A stretch of 64,000 nt of DNA from Henckelia pumila. Its lineage: Eukaryota; Streptophyta; Magnoliopsida; Lamiales; Gesneriaceae. Numbering within the stretch: the first letter of the stretch is position 1; every line of letters starts with the position of its first letter. The notes under the pieces are model-generated. The model saw only the letters and a list, made by a program, of their open reading frames with translations. It made no database searches and had not been told where the DNA came from. Made by a program: the position numbers and the translations under genes. Positions 32,210 through 43,021 of this stretch are shown here, piece after piece. The stretch spans positions 194,938,664 through 195,002,663 of the forward strand of contig NC_133121.1 in NCBI RefSeq assembly GCF_033568475.1. The letters run 5' to 3'.

Positions 32210-33260
32210 TGCAGAATCTTGAAATTAAGTTAACTTCTCCTTCTTAATGTTGCCAGAGACTCGATCCACGAGAAACAACTGCACAACAGAGATCACCAGG
32301 TCTGAATACTGCTGACAATTATTATAAATACATACCATGTATGGAACAATGAATATCTTAGTACAACAGCGTGCTGCTATTCATATGGAGTCCTTGGGTA
32401 AACAAAGTGATCCAGGCAAAAATTTTCCCTTCTCACACAATCCCAGAAAATGTCAAATAAATTAAAAGAAAGTTCAAGTCTCAAACACCGCACAATCAAC
32501 GATATTCAAAGTAAGGATCAGAGAGAGTACCCCAAGCAAAATAAACTATAATAATTGTCAACAATGATCAAACGTTTCCAAAATTCAGAAACCAAGAAAG
32601 TCTAAATAGTACACCATAAAATTATCCCCATTTGACGTTTCATTCAAGTAGTACCAGAGCAATTCTCCACCGTGGGAAATGAGACAACTCATTTAACAAG
32701 AATACCATTAGAAATAATCAACAACTTAGTGAAGCAAATGAATTAAACAAACCAACACAAACTTTGACACACAAAAAACAGGCAACTACGAAAACCAAGA
32801 ATTCAATACCCCAATTGGGATCCACGAGCATAACTAGCAATTGGGTTTTTCCTATTCCAATCGACATTTATATTTGCATGCTGAACAAACCCAAAAAGGG
32901 GGGGAAATTAACAAACGTCCACAGAACACAAAACTCCCCGCAAGTGAATCAAAGTTACCTAATTCAAGTAAGATGAGATAGAGCAAGAGAACCCAGAAAG
33001 CAAGCGTGTTGAAAGGAAAAAGGATATATTTCAGAGATCAAGAAACAGGAACCAGCCTATTTCTGAGAGTTAATCCTTGAAAAAAGAAAAAGGAACAATT
33101 CCATAATGGAACAGCATATTCTTCGAACTCAGAACTCCCTCGTACCGAACCCAGAAATTATTAGGATTTTTTTTAGAAGTCGGATCCCTTTCGTGCTCCT
33201 TTTTTCGTATTTAAATTGGATTTTTGCGTTTACTTTCTTCAGTGCTTCGAGAGCTTTGTC
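32210..33260 (-). promoter_or_regulatory. 5' UTR and probable promoter of the metallophosphoesterase gene
   Basis: No protein-coding frame fits here. On the minus strand a plausible 5' UTR intron has its donor at 32958 (GTAACT after TTGAATTAG) and its acceptor at 32218-32219 (TTTCAAG), leaving 8 bases of leader before the ATG. Pyrimidine-rich sequence near 33000-33100 looks like a leader exon. The transcription start is not resolved. The coat-protein end of the endogenous virus begins about 0.5 kb further upstream. Confidence 0.4.
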
Positions 33261-33789
33261 GGTTTATTTGAACTTTTTCAATTTTAATATAATATAATAT
33301 TAATATTAATAAATAATAATAATTTTTTTTAGAGTTTATATATAATATAATTATTATTATTATTGTTTGAAAAACAAATAATTATTATTGTTGGTACACG
33401 AGTCTCGTGTGCTTATACATTATTACTTTCTCTTTAATGAGAACCAAAAAAAAAATGATAAAAAGAGAAAAATGCAATGTTTTGAGGAAAAACGATCAAT
33501 AAATATCTAATGTCGAACTAAAATATTTGGTCGGTCTTCATGTAAGACATTCTCCTTGCTCAACTCTTGTTTAAATTTAGACAAACACTTTTGTGAGACC
33601 GATTCACGAGTCATATTTCGTGAGACGGAATCTAATAGAGTCGTATCTAACCCGCTTTTTTAGGCCCATTTCTCCCGTGGCCTAGTTTCTCGGGTCATTT
33701 GCAAAAATGACTCCCTCACAAATTTCTTTTAAGTTTAAGGGTCTTTTGACTTTTATTATATATCTTATATAAATGTGATTTGTAATGAC
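33261..33789. other. AT-rich spacer with a dispersed GTGAGAC-type repeat
   Basis: 33280-33420 is simple AT-rich sequence (ATT/AAT runs). 33590-33700 contains TTTGTGAGACCGATTCACGAG and TTCGTGAGACGG, words that recur in a dispersed plant repeat. No coding frame. It separates the gene's 5' region from the endogenous virus. Confidence 0.4.
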
Positions 33790-33805
33790 AAGAATGCCCT
33801 TTTGA

Positions 33806-35242
33806 TTAATTTGAAATAATATCATCAAATGTTGAATTTGATTCGAAATTAGATTCACTTGATTCATCTAGGTAATAAATATTTTCGTCTTCTAATGAAC
33901 ATTCAATTGTTTCAACTGGATAAAATCCAATGGTGTATAGTTCTTCTAAAAGTTTAACTTTGTTTTTCTTTTCGTTATATTTTGAACATTCATTTGCATA
34001 ATGTCCTTCTTCATTGCACAACCAACATGTGCAATTCTTTCATTTACCTTTTGGGCAAGGTTGTTTTTTGTTATCAAACTTTTTATAAAATTTTCTTCTA
34101 TAAGGTTTTCTGAAGAAATTCTTTTTAAATTTTTTTTTCTTATAAGGAATAAATTTCATATTAAAAGATTTATAAGGTTTATTAGATTTATTTTGTTTCT
34201 GTCGTTTTAAGTATTTTTGTGACATGTTTGTTTTACAACCATATTCTTTTACCGTGAACTCCATTTTGAAACAACAAAGTTTATTGTTTTGTTTGTAGGA
34301 TTTAGATATTCTTTTATTTAGCGTTACTTCATGGCATCTTTTTGTTATTATATCTTTGATAAATTTAATAGCTTCTCCTAAGGTTTTTGCATAGGATCTC
34401 GTTAAAAATTTATCTTTACTATTTACTGGTATATTAGGTATTTTATTAAAAATATTTAATTTATAATGTTCTTTTTTATCAGCATCTATTAATTTATAAT
34501 AATTTGTTTCATAATCACAGATAAATTCTTCTAGATAACATAAATTGTATAATTTAATATTATCCAGTATAAAAATTGCTCTATTTTGTTCTATGTTTTT
34601 GGCTACTAAATTAGTGTCATTATTAGAAACTCCTAAAAATTCTTGGTACAAGGCATCAACAAATAGTTCGAAATATTGATGTCATGTCATTCCTTGTGGT
34701 AGGTTAGTTATTACTAGGTTTTCAGCCCAAGTTCTCACTGCTCCTACCAAAGTTATTTTTATCATTCCATGAGTTAATACTTATATGTTCTCGCTTTTAT
34801 CTAATAATTGTGTTAATTAAATTTGTACTGATAGTTCATTTGCCCAATGATCTATCCTTGATTTTCTTTCTTTAGTAGTACAACATCCTAAATCTAGAAT
34901 ATTTTGTTTTACGAATCCTGATGTTTTTTATTCTCTGAGAATATCTCTAACATCTTTATATGATCCGAAATACTGGTCTTTATTATATTCGAATCCTTCA
35001 TTTTTGGTGCCGCTACCACTACCACTACCTACATTCATTCGTAGAGTTAATCGTGGTCTAGAATCATCTTCTGATTCTGGTTCTGAGATATCCATATCTC
35101 TATATTGTTCTGTTTCTTGATGAGAATGATACAGTTCTTCTGTATTTATTTTTATTTGTTCATAATCAGATTGATCTGTTTCACTAAACATTTTCATACT
35201 TAGTCTTTCCATAAATAAGGGGATTTCTATACCATGATTCAA
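33806..35242 (-). pseudogene. Pararetroviral coat protein, broken
   Basis: Three frames in order: 34928-35242 (acidic N-terminus with many D/E and a Gly/Ser run), 34040-34651 (core, then a strongly basic Lys/Arg stretch), and 33806-34021. A CX2CX4HX4C zinc knuckle (CWLCNEEGHYANEC) spans about 33985-34026, followed by an acidic tail. Acidic ends around a basic, zinc-knuckle core are characteristic of caulimovirid coat proteins, which package the DNA genome. At least two frameshifts and stops (about 34030 and 34660-34920) prevent expression. Confidence 0.82.
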
Positions 35243-35490
35243 TTTTGAATGGTGGTTCTTCTTTCAGTTTTCTTTTCCCTTTATCTATTGGAAGAAATTC
35301 CTTAAAATAGCTTAATATTTCATTACTATGTCTTTCTTGTTCTATTATTAATCTAGTCGTAGCTAAATCAATATATTCTTTGAAAATTTCTTTCTAAATC
35401 TTGTATTGTTAGATTGATCTCATCAATTTTACTTTCTAATTCTCCTATTTTTTTATAATTTTGTTAAGGATGTCATTACGATGAGGTTGA

Positions 35491-36414
35491 TTAAGTAACA
35501 ATGGCTTGTTTAATTTTAAGGATGTTTTGATTCATTGTTCCAATATTTTCAAGGATATCTTCATCATTTCTAGAAAATGATAACGATCTTCTTGGAAAAG
35601 AATGTTTTGTTATTTGGAAGTCATTTGAACTCCATTTTTTATAGAAATCTATTTCTTCAATAAATTCATTTCGGGGATGTTCAATTCTTGTAATATTTTC
35701 AAGCATTCTTTCAACATAAATGGTTGGTTTCGTTGAAATTATTCCTGTTTAAGAATTGTTACTCATTGCTAAACCGACAACATAGTTTATATTGATTGGA
35801 TGGTTTCCTGTTAACATAAGATTATTTCTATAAAAATAATAATCTAGTGTTAAAACAACATTTATGTTTTTATCAAAAAGAGATATATTGTATTGTGGAT
35901 AAATACAAAATTTCATCTTTTTGTAACATAAGTTTCCTATAATTTTTCCAAAGATTGAATCCTCAAGATTACGTATCATTTTATCACGAACTGTGATTTC
36001 AATTAGTGTATCTATTACTTCTCGGTAGTGAGCTGATACAATTATTTCAATTCCTCCGATATGAACATATTTTAGTTCAAATATTTCTTTTTCACTGGCT
36101 TTTTCCATGATGGTATCAATATCTTGAGTTGTTAATAACTTTAGAGTGTTAGACCTTAATTCGTTATTTATTTTACATGATCGTTTTTTTGTTCGTATCG
36201 AATAATAAATTAAATTCTTTCTGGGATTAAGAAGATTTGAAATTTTACTTAATATTTCAGGTTGATTTATTAAAAAAAATTTGAATTAGAAAATCCTGTT
36301 TTCTGTATTTCAGCAAACTTACTTTGATTGAATATAATATTCAAATTATACTCTTGATGTTCTTCAGATTCATCAATCTGAATGTTTTGATTTGAAATTG
36401 TCACCTCTGTCATT
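35491..36414 (-). pseudogene. Pararetroviral movement protein (30K family), broken
   Basis: The first ATG is at 36412-36414. The frame 35749-36108 carries the 30K-superfamily core: a VHIGGIEI strand, a central D in the middle, GKIIGNLCYKKMKF, and GNHPININYVVGLAMSN near the end. That protein would move virus between cells through plasmodesmata. A stop at 35749-35751 separates it from a C-terminal frame (35491-35706), and another shift lies near 36110-36290. Position directly after the primer site is as in caulimoviruses. Confidence 0.8.
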
Positions 36415-36506
36415 TTAATAGATAATAGAACTTCTTAATTTTTTTAAAGCTATTAAAAGTCTTTTTGTTGAATCTATTTGTTCTAATAGATTATGGAAAT
36501 CTTCGA

Positions 36507-36701
36507 TTAATTGAAGATTGAATTTTTGAGATGTTTCAAATTGTTTTCACAATTTTCTATATCAAAATTTATATTTTGAGAGTATAAGTTAAAGATATTT
36601 GTTTTTGTATTTTCATACATTTTCCATTTAGTAAAAATTGTTATTTTTACTATTTTGTTTTTGTTGATCGGGTTTCGATAACAAAGCGTATTTCTATACA
36701 T
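36507..36701 (-). pseudogene. Small frame between primer site and movement protein
   Basis: A 64-codon frame rich in Asn, Lys and Ile with no recognised domain. It lies where some caulimovirids carry a small dispensable ORF, but with such AT-rich DNA it may be chance. Confidence 0.25.
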
Positions 36702-36935
36702 AAAAAAATTGTTATGTCTTCAATCTTTTCATTTTCAGAAATTTGAATTATCATTTTTCAGTTGCTTGAAAAATGTTCTTGTTTATGGTTTTTGAAATAA
36801 AAGGTTTGAAGATCTTTTATTCTATTCCATAATTGGTTTATTTGATGTAAATCTTATAGTAAGATTATTTTGTCAAATAAGTTTTTAATCTCAATGTCTA
36901 AAGTTAATTCAGACATTAATAATTTGCTTTATTAA

Positions 36936-36951
36936 CCAAGCTCTAATACCA
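36936..36951 (-). other. Pararetrovirus primer-binding site (Met tRNA)
   Basis: The minus strand reads TGGTATTAGAGCTTGG, one change from the TGGTATCAGAGC consensus complementary to initiator Met tRNA, which primes minus-strand DNA synthesis in Caulimoviridae. It lies between the small ORF and the movement protein. Confidence 0.8.
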
Positions 36952-37240
36952 GGTTGCGGAATTCTCGAAATTCTTATGAAGTTCTTTATTCATCGGTTTA
37001 CAGATCTAATTCATTTGTAACATATAAATGATTTAATTCAGATTTGGTTTCATTCATTAGTTACTATTACAAATTTTAATTGATAAATTGATTCGAATAT
37101 GGTTAAATCAAAATTATTTATATGTAATTCATGAAATGTATCATATTCATGATCATCCTCTGTTTCAAACAAGTTTTTAATTATTAATTTTCATTTCTTA
37201 TAAAGGATAATGACATGATTAATATACTTTGAATATTTTT

Positions 37241-37530
37241 TTAATTATTATTTTCATCATCAATTTCATTATATATTTCTTTTATACTATGTTTACCAAA
37301 TCGAACAATTATATAATTTTCTACAATGAATAATCGTTGATTTATTGTACTTATTTTATTATAGATCTGAATGTAGAGTGAATCTGTATTTTCTAAATTT
37401 TGAATTTTATTTCTCAAATCTCGAAACTTTTTATTTAACATGAGTACTTCTTGCTTCAGAGTCATTCCAGGCATGATAAGGTTTTGGGTAAGTTTTAAAT
37501 TAAGGGCAACAGGAGGTTTAGGAAGGTTAC
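37241..37530 (-). pseudogene. Small pararetroviral ORF upstream of the primer site
   Basis: The frame encodes a helical, probably coiled-coil segment (LKQEVLMLNKKFRDLRNKIQ) and ends at 37241-37243. Its upstream part has been displaced by the solo LTR insertion at 37530/37531; the codons shown above 37530 (to 37627) belong to the LTR. The function is unknown; a virion-associated-protein-like role is possible from the coiled coil only. Confidence 0.4.
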
Positions 37531-38211
37531 TGAAACGACAACTATCTCTACTATAATTAATAATTAAATAAAATATGGATTTTTCAAAAAATTTCGGCAT
37601 GACCCATCTGTTTATTTTAAAACTCACCTGACACAGACAGCAAACAACAAAAGCAACCTACGACACCGATAAAATAGACCAGAATAAATAAAAGAGAAAG
37701 TATAGAAAAAGGCTCAACATCACAAACATCAAAATTTTGCAATTTAATCCTTACAGACCAAGAAACAAATCTTAAAAATCATTTCATTTACATTTGCCAA
37801 ATAAACAAAGCAAATACTTCATAACATTTAAGTTTGAATAAAATTTTGCTGAAGAATAGCATAGGTCGGAGGGATGTGCCGTGCCCGCATCGCAGTCCAC
37901 TCGAGAGTCACGGCCCTTGATCTCAACAAAGTACAACCTGCACCAAGCATAGTAGTGAGCCTAAAAACCCAACAAGATTTACATAATACAACAAGGGTTC
38001 CAAATAATGCAGCATACTAAAAGTAGTACTCAGTATATCATGAAACTCACACAAAAGGAAAAACGTCATATCATGCCCGAAGTAGAAACGATAGCAATAT
38101 GCAATGAAAAGTAATGTTCATGAGTCATTTATCCTTTTTATTTACTTGTGAATTTAGATCCTCGATTGTGACTATGATTTTGATCGATCAATGGCTATAA
38201 TATACAATGCC

Positions 38212-38476
38212 GACAAGGATGTTGAGATTTCTTCCGTTAAACACCACATTACCCCTCTGAATTTGGTAGGGATGCCGAGATTTCTCCCGTTAAACACCGT
38301 ACTACACGTCTGAATTTGGTAGGGATGCCGAGATTTCTCCCGTTAAACACCGTACTACACGTCTGAATTTGGTAGGGATGCCGAGATTTCTCCCGTTAAA
38401 CACCGTACTACAAGTCTGAATTTGGTAGGGATGCTGAGATTTCTCCCGTTAAACACCGTACTACACGTCTCATTTG
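38212..38476. repeat. 53-bp tandem repeat, about five copies
   Basis: The unit starts GGTAGGGATGCCGAGATTTC; copies begin at 38265, 38318, 38371 and 38424, preceded by a more diverged copy. Adjacent copies are nearly identical. It lies inside the solo LTR. There are no variable spacers, so it is not a CRISPR array. Confidence 0.95.
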
Positions 38477-40152
38477 GCAAGTGAGTCAGGACATCCCCCT
38501 ACCCATCATTGCACGTCTAAGTTACAACCAATTCATCTCATACTTTACTTTTCATTCATTTAAATTTTCTCATTTCAACTTATGCTTATTCATGCATTCT
38601 TTAATTAAGACTTCGGGGCTAGAATATTAAATAAATATGAAGTCACACACGCGAATAAATGGGCGTTGAATAATTTAAACGACATGAACCTCAAAAGATA
38701 GCATGACACAAATTTTTATGGATGATTGGAGTGTAGGGGAGCACTCACGGCTTAAGGGCCCTTTTTTTTACGCTAAGTTTACGCTAAAAAATGGTCTACA
38801 AGAGCGGTTAACCCGCATGACCCATAACTTAACCTATTTTAATCCAAAAGACTTTCCGTTTGAACCGACACCTCAAACACATCTTAAAATACTCCTATGA
38901 CCAGTATTTATATTTTTTTATAATGAACCAAATGACCCAAACAATTTAAATTCCCGGATAGCCCATAAATGCTTAAAAATCTGCTTGTGTCACACTATCT
39001 TAAAATGCACCTAACTTAGTCGATTTTTATCCGAAATAAGCCCAATTTGCACCAAAACGATCCTAACATTACATACGTTTAAAACATCAGAGGTAGACCC
39101 TGTCCAAACCTCAAAAACCGACCCTATCAGACCTGTTTCCCAGAGACATGACGCGATGGTAAAAATTTTGTTTTGGACAACTTGAAACTATGGACTCCCG
39201 AGCTAACCCCTCAACCTATTGCACCTCAAAAACCCATGAGAACAACTAGTAAACATGCCTAGACAACCAGCTAGGGCCCTTGAACAAGGCTCTAGCCCAA
39301 CGCTACCTTACTTCTCCCTTTGCCCAAAACATTAGCCCAAAGACTTCCAAAACACTACTAAACGACCATCCAACTTAGTTGCCCATGACCAGCCCTATAG
39401 CCCATCTCTAACACATCCAAATACACATGTTTAACCCCATGAACATCCCATGGCAGCCCCTAAACTCCATTCATCCATTCACATAAAATTTCCAATTCAA
39501 ACGCTGCAACTCAATTCTATTTACATCATTTCAAAGCATATGCAATATTTAACTTAACCAACATCATGTGGGCTTAAAAACCAAACATCCATACATACAA
39601 CAAGGCCGAAATGAAGCATAATGCCTACTGATTTTTCAATCACGCCATCAAAATTTCATTTAAGTGCATGCAACTCATCCATACGAACTAGAAATACGGG
39701 TTAGAATTTAAAATACGCAAAAACCACCCAAACTCCCGAGCACCCCCTGTTGGCCGAACCATACACCCTCCCATACTCAAATAATTTGCCAAAAAAAATG
39801 CCAAGGTAACAAGATAACCAAAAATATAGTCTATGCTTGGGTTTAAAAATGGAGGAAAGAATTTATTTCCTTAAACTTGCAACCAAAAGAAAGATGAGGA
39901 ACGGCTGGGCACACACTCTCACGGCTACAGCTGGACACCTCTCAAGGTGTACTCCACGGCGGCAGCTGGGCTGGGAAAGGCGGCCGGCGACGAGAAAAAG
40001 AAGATAAAGGGGCGGCCGAGTGCTTCAAGTGGAGGGGAAAAAAGATGGTGTGAGGTGAAGGGGAGGAGGAGAGTGAATGACGGCTGATGAGCCTAAGAAA
40101 TGCTAGGGTTTAATTTTTTTGGTGTGGTATTTTAAGTGTATGTATGTATAGC

Positions 40153-41598
40153 TGTAGTGACCCGCACCGTGATCACCTACTAATCAGAACTTAAGCATGC
40201 AATTAATCAATAAAATAATCTTAATCGGAATAACCACGGAATATTATAATAAAATAATACCAGGTAAGCAAATCCTAGTGGTCAACCCTGCTATCCAGCC
40301 TTGGTCATCATCTAACCTCCCTGTCTTCGGGAGAACTACCTGAAACTGCCCCATGGAATAGGGCATCCAGCCAATAGAAAACAACCGGAAGTGAGCCTAA
40401 CTTGCTCGGTACGAGAGTATGAGTATACACTATTATATGCGCATGAATGCAAATGAACTGGGTATCAAGACACGAGGTCAAGAATATCTTATAGATAACA
40501 AATTGGGCCTTGGTATGTACCACGCTGAGCCATCGCTACAGGAGGTGACAGACATACCTAGATGCCCTGATGGTGACCTGACACAACTCCACGTGTCCAA
40601 CCAAATATCAGTGACCTGACACGAGCTCATGTGTCCAACTAATATTGGTGACCTGACACGAATCTATGTGTGCAACCATCAACTGACAAGGTAAATATCC
40701 CAATACCGGATATCACAAGGATACAAGCTCAATATGCTCATGTATGCAACATACAGTCATGACATGCTATATATAAAGGCATATAAAACATGCAATCACA
40801 TAATCCATGCAAACACATAATACATGCATACTCAATCTGGATATCTCGAATAATACTTCTGTACCTTACTAAGGCAGATTCTAGAAGCTCCCATCTAGGT
40901 CCAAGCCTACCATGAAACACTACAACATAACTAACCATGCATTACCTAGCATGCCAAACATCACCTACTAGGCTCTAAAAGCCTTAATTAAACTATAGCT
41001 TACTCCCTATTTACTATAGGGAACCAAAGCCATACCTTCGTCCGTCGTCAGCCTGCTGATGTCACATGCCCCAAAGCCTGGGCATAGCCTAGCTATGACC
41101 CCTAGATGCCTCGCTAGAGCTCCGCCGTCTGGCTTCTACTGCGGACACTGTCCGCTATAAAAATATACTATTTCCTACTCCAACTCTTAAAGAAAGAGTC
41201 CCGAAGCCCTTAAATAGAGCGATTACCGGGAGAGGAGAGAAAAAATTGCACTTCAAAATGAGGGATTCGGACCCCTATTTATAGGCGAAGTTCGGATGGC
41301 CCGAACTGCCACTTGTCCGAGCCATTTTTACATCTGGGCTCTGCTGAGTTCGGACGGCCCGAACTGGTTTGGATGTCTCGAACTGGTCTGTATGCTCCGA
41401 ACTGTTTTGGTCCTTCCGAACTCATTTTTGGACCCCCGGTACCTACCCTACCATTTTCGAACATTCCGGATCTGATTTTCCACTTATTTTAACCAAATAA
41501 GGACTCCTTAAATATGTTTTGACACTTTTAAAATTTTATGTCATTTTCTAACATGTTTAAAATCATTTAATCTTGTAAAATGGAACCGGGCTACTACA
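40153..41598 (-). repeat. 3' LTR of the non-autonomous Ty3 element
   Basis: 1446 bp with a minus-strand TATAAATA at 41276-41283. A set of TTCGGAC...CCGAAC palindromic words lies just upstream (41285-41440). A run of imperfect GGTGACCTGACAC repeats lies near 40570-40670. Confidence 0.9.
41276..41440 (-). promoter_or_regulatory. LTR promoter: TATA box and palindromic-word array
   Basis: TATAAATA (minus) at 41276-41283. Upstream, four to five copies of a word near AGTTCGGACGGCCCGAACT are spaced about 30 bp apart. The same design is at 46920-47070 and 54865-55152. A role as a transcription-factor or silencing target is inference. Confidence 0.5.
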
Positions 41599-41723
41599 TT
41601 CTCCCCCTACTTAAGATATTTCGTCCTCGAACAATCTTAAGTACTGAATGCAGTAAAATACTGAATAAATATCTTTTATTCAAACTGATTCATTTACAAG
41701 TTACAATCTAAAAATACAACAAT

Positions 41724-42152
41724 TCAAAATAGCTCTGGATAATCTGTACGCATACGGCTCTCAAGTTCCCAAGTGGCCTCCTCAGTTCCTCGGCGTTGCC
41801 ACTGAACTAGAACAAGAGGAATGGCCTTGTTGCGTACTACCTTATCCTTATGACCTATGATACGCAAAGGTCTCTCCACATTTGTCAAATCCGATTCCAA
41901 CTGTACCTCAGACGGCTGTAAGTTATGAGACTCATCTGTCACATACCGTCGCAACAGTGAAACGTGAAACACGTCGTGGATACTAGACAAATACGGAGGT
42001 AAAGCCAACCTGTAAGCCAAATCTCCAGCACTTTCCAGAATCTCGAATGGACCAATGTACCTAGGAGATAGCTTACCCTTGAGACCAAATCTCAAAATAT
42101 TGCAAAATGGGGAGACTTTCAGGAATACTTTCTCTCCCACTTCGAACTGCAA
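41724..42152 (-). pseudogene. Ty3 integrase C-terminal region
   Basis: Encodes FEVGEKVFLKVSP, KGKLSPRYIGPFEI, HDVFHVSLLRRYV and the end PLVLVQWQRRGTEEATWELE, the classic GPY/F and chromodomain-like tail of plant gypsy integrase. It ends in a stop just before the purine tract and 3' LTR. The core frame lies just upstream (42270-42809), separated by a stop near 42270. Confidence 0.88.
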
Positions 42153-42269
42153 AGTTCTGCGCTTGACATTCGCATAGCTAGCCTGTCGATCCTGCGCAAC
42201 CTTAATTCTCTTCTTGATCTGTCCAACAATATCAACAGCCTGTTGGACTAACTTTTGTTCCTCTATCTG

Positions 42270-43021
42270 TCACTCCCCCACTTCTTTCCAGAATAGTGGA
42301 GTACGACATCGTCGCCCGTACAACGCCTCAAACGGATCCATCCCAATACTGTGATGGTAACTGTTGTTGTACGCGAACTCAATCAATGGCAACTGATCTT
42401 GCCATGTTGGACCTAAATCCATATAACATGCTCGCAACATGTCTTCAAGAGTACGGATCGTGCGCTCTGACTGTCCGTCAGTCTTTGGGTGATATGGTGT
42501 ACTCAAGCTAAGAGTAGTACCCATAGCGCGCTGAAGACTCCCCCAAAACGTGGAAGTAAACCTGGGATCTCGATCGCTGAATATGCTCACAGGCACTCCG
42601 TGCAATCGAACAATCTCCTGGATGTACAACCGTGCCATCCTATCAAAACTGTAGTCCCGATTATAAGGAATGAAATGTGCTGAATTGGTGAGTCGGTCCA
42701 CCACAACCCAGATAGAATCACAATTCCTCGAGCTCACCGGTAAATGGTTCACGAAGTCCATCATGATCAGCTCCGATTTCCACTCAGGAATGGATAAACT
42801 GTGAAGCAATCCTCCAGGTCGTCGGTGTTTTGCCTTGACCTACTGATACACCAAACATCTAGAAGCATACTGATACACATTTTCTTCATTCCTTTCCACC
42901 AGAAAGAACCTCGGACGCAAATCTTTGTACCAAAAAGATTCTCATACATTATGACTAACACTTGTGATAACACTTGTGACAACGTCGTTGTCCACAATTC
43001 TTGATTTCCTGAACCCTTCAA
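42270..43021 (-). pseudogene. Ty3 integrase core, with zinc-domain remnant
   Basis: 42270-42809 carries the catalytic core: MDFVNHLPVSSRNCDSIWVVVDRLTNSAHF, IFSDRDPRFTSTFW, TPYHPKTDGQSERTIRTLED, giving the D,D,E triad. The overlapping frame 42767-43021 holds WWKGMKK (the HHCC zinc-domain region) in another register. A frameshift near 42800 separates them. No RT or RNase H precedes it. Confidence 0.86.

Larger units (their letters stand above)
33790..37530 (-). mobile_element. Endogenous pararetrovirus (Caulimoviridae-like), downstream part
   Basis: Minus-strand order: end of the leader with a small ORF, a Met-tRNA primer site, movement protein, coat protein. It continues from the segment at 48488-52515; the two are separated only by the solo LTR at 37531-48487, which has GTTAC on both sides. 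The combined length is about 7.8 kb, the size of a whole caulimovirid genome. All reading frames contain stops or shifts. Separate MP, CP, PR-RT and transactivator frames argue for a caulimovirus/soymovirus/solendovirus-like layout rather than a badnavirus or petuvirus. Confidence 0.85.

Noticed and set aside
37531..37627. N-terminal extension of the small viral ORF
   Set aside because: These codons fall inside the solo LTR right up to its GTTAC duplication, so they are not viral.
38212..38476. Regular direct repeats that could be taken for a CRISPR array
   Set aside because: Units are contiguous 53-bp tandem repeats without unique spacers, in plant LTR DNA.
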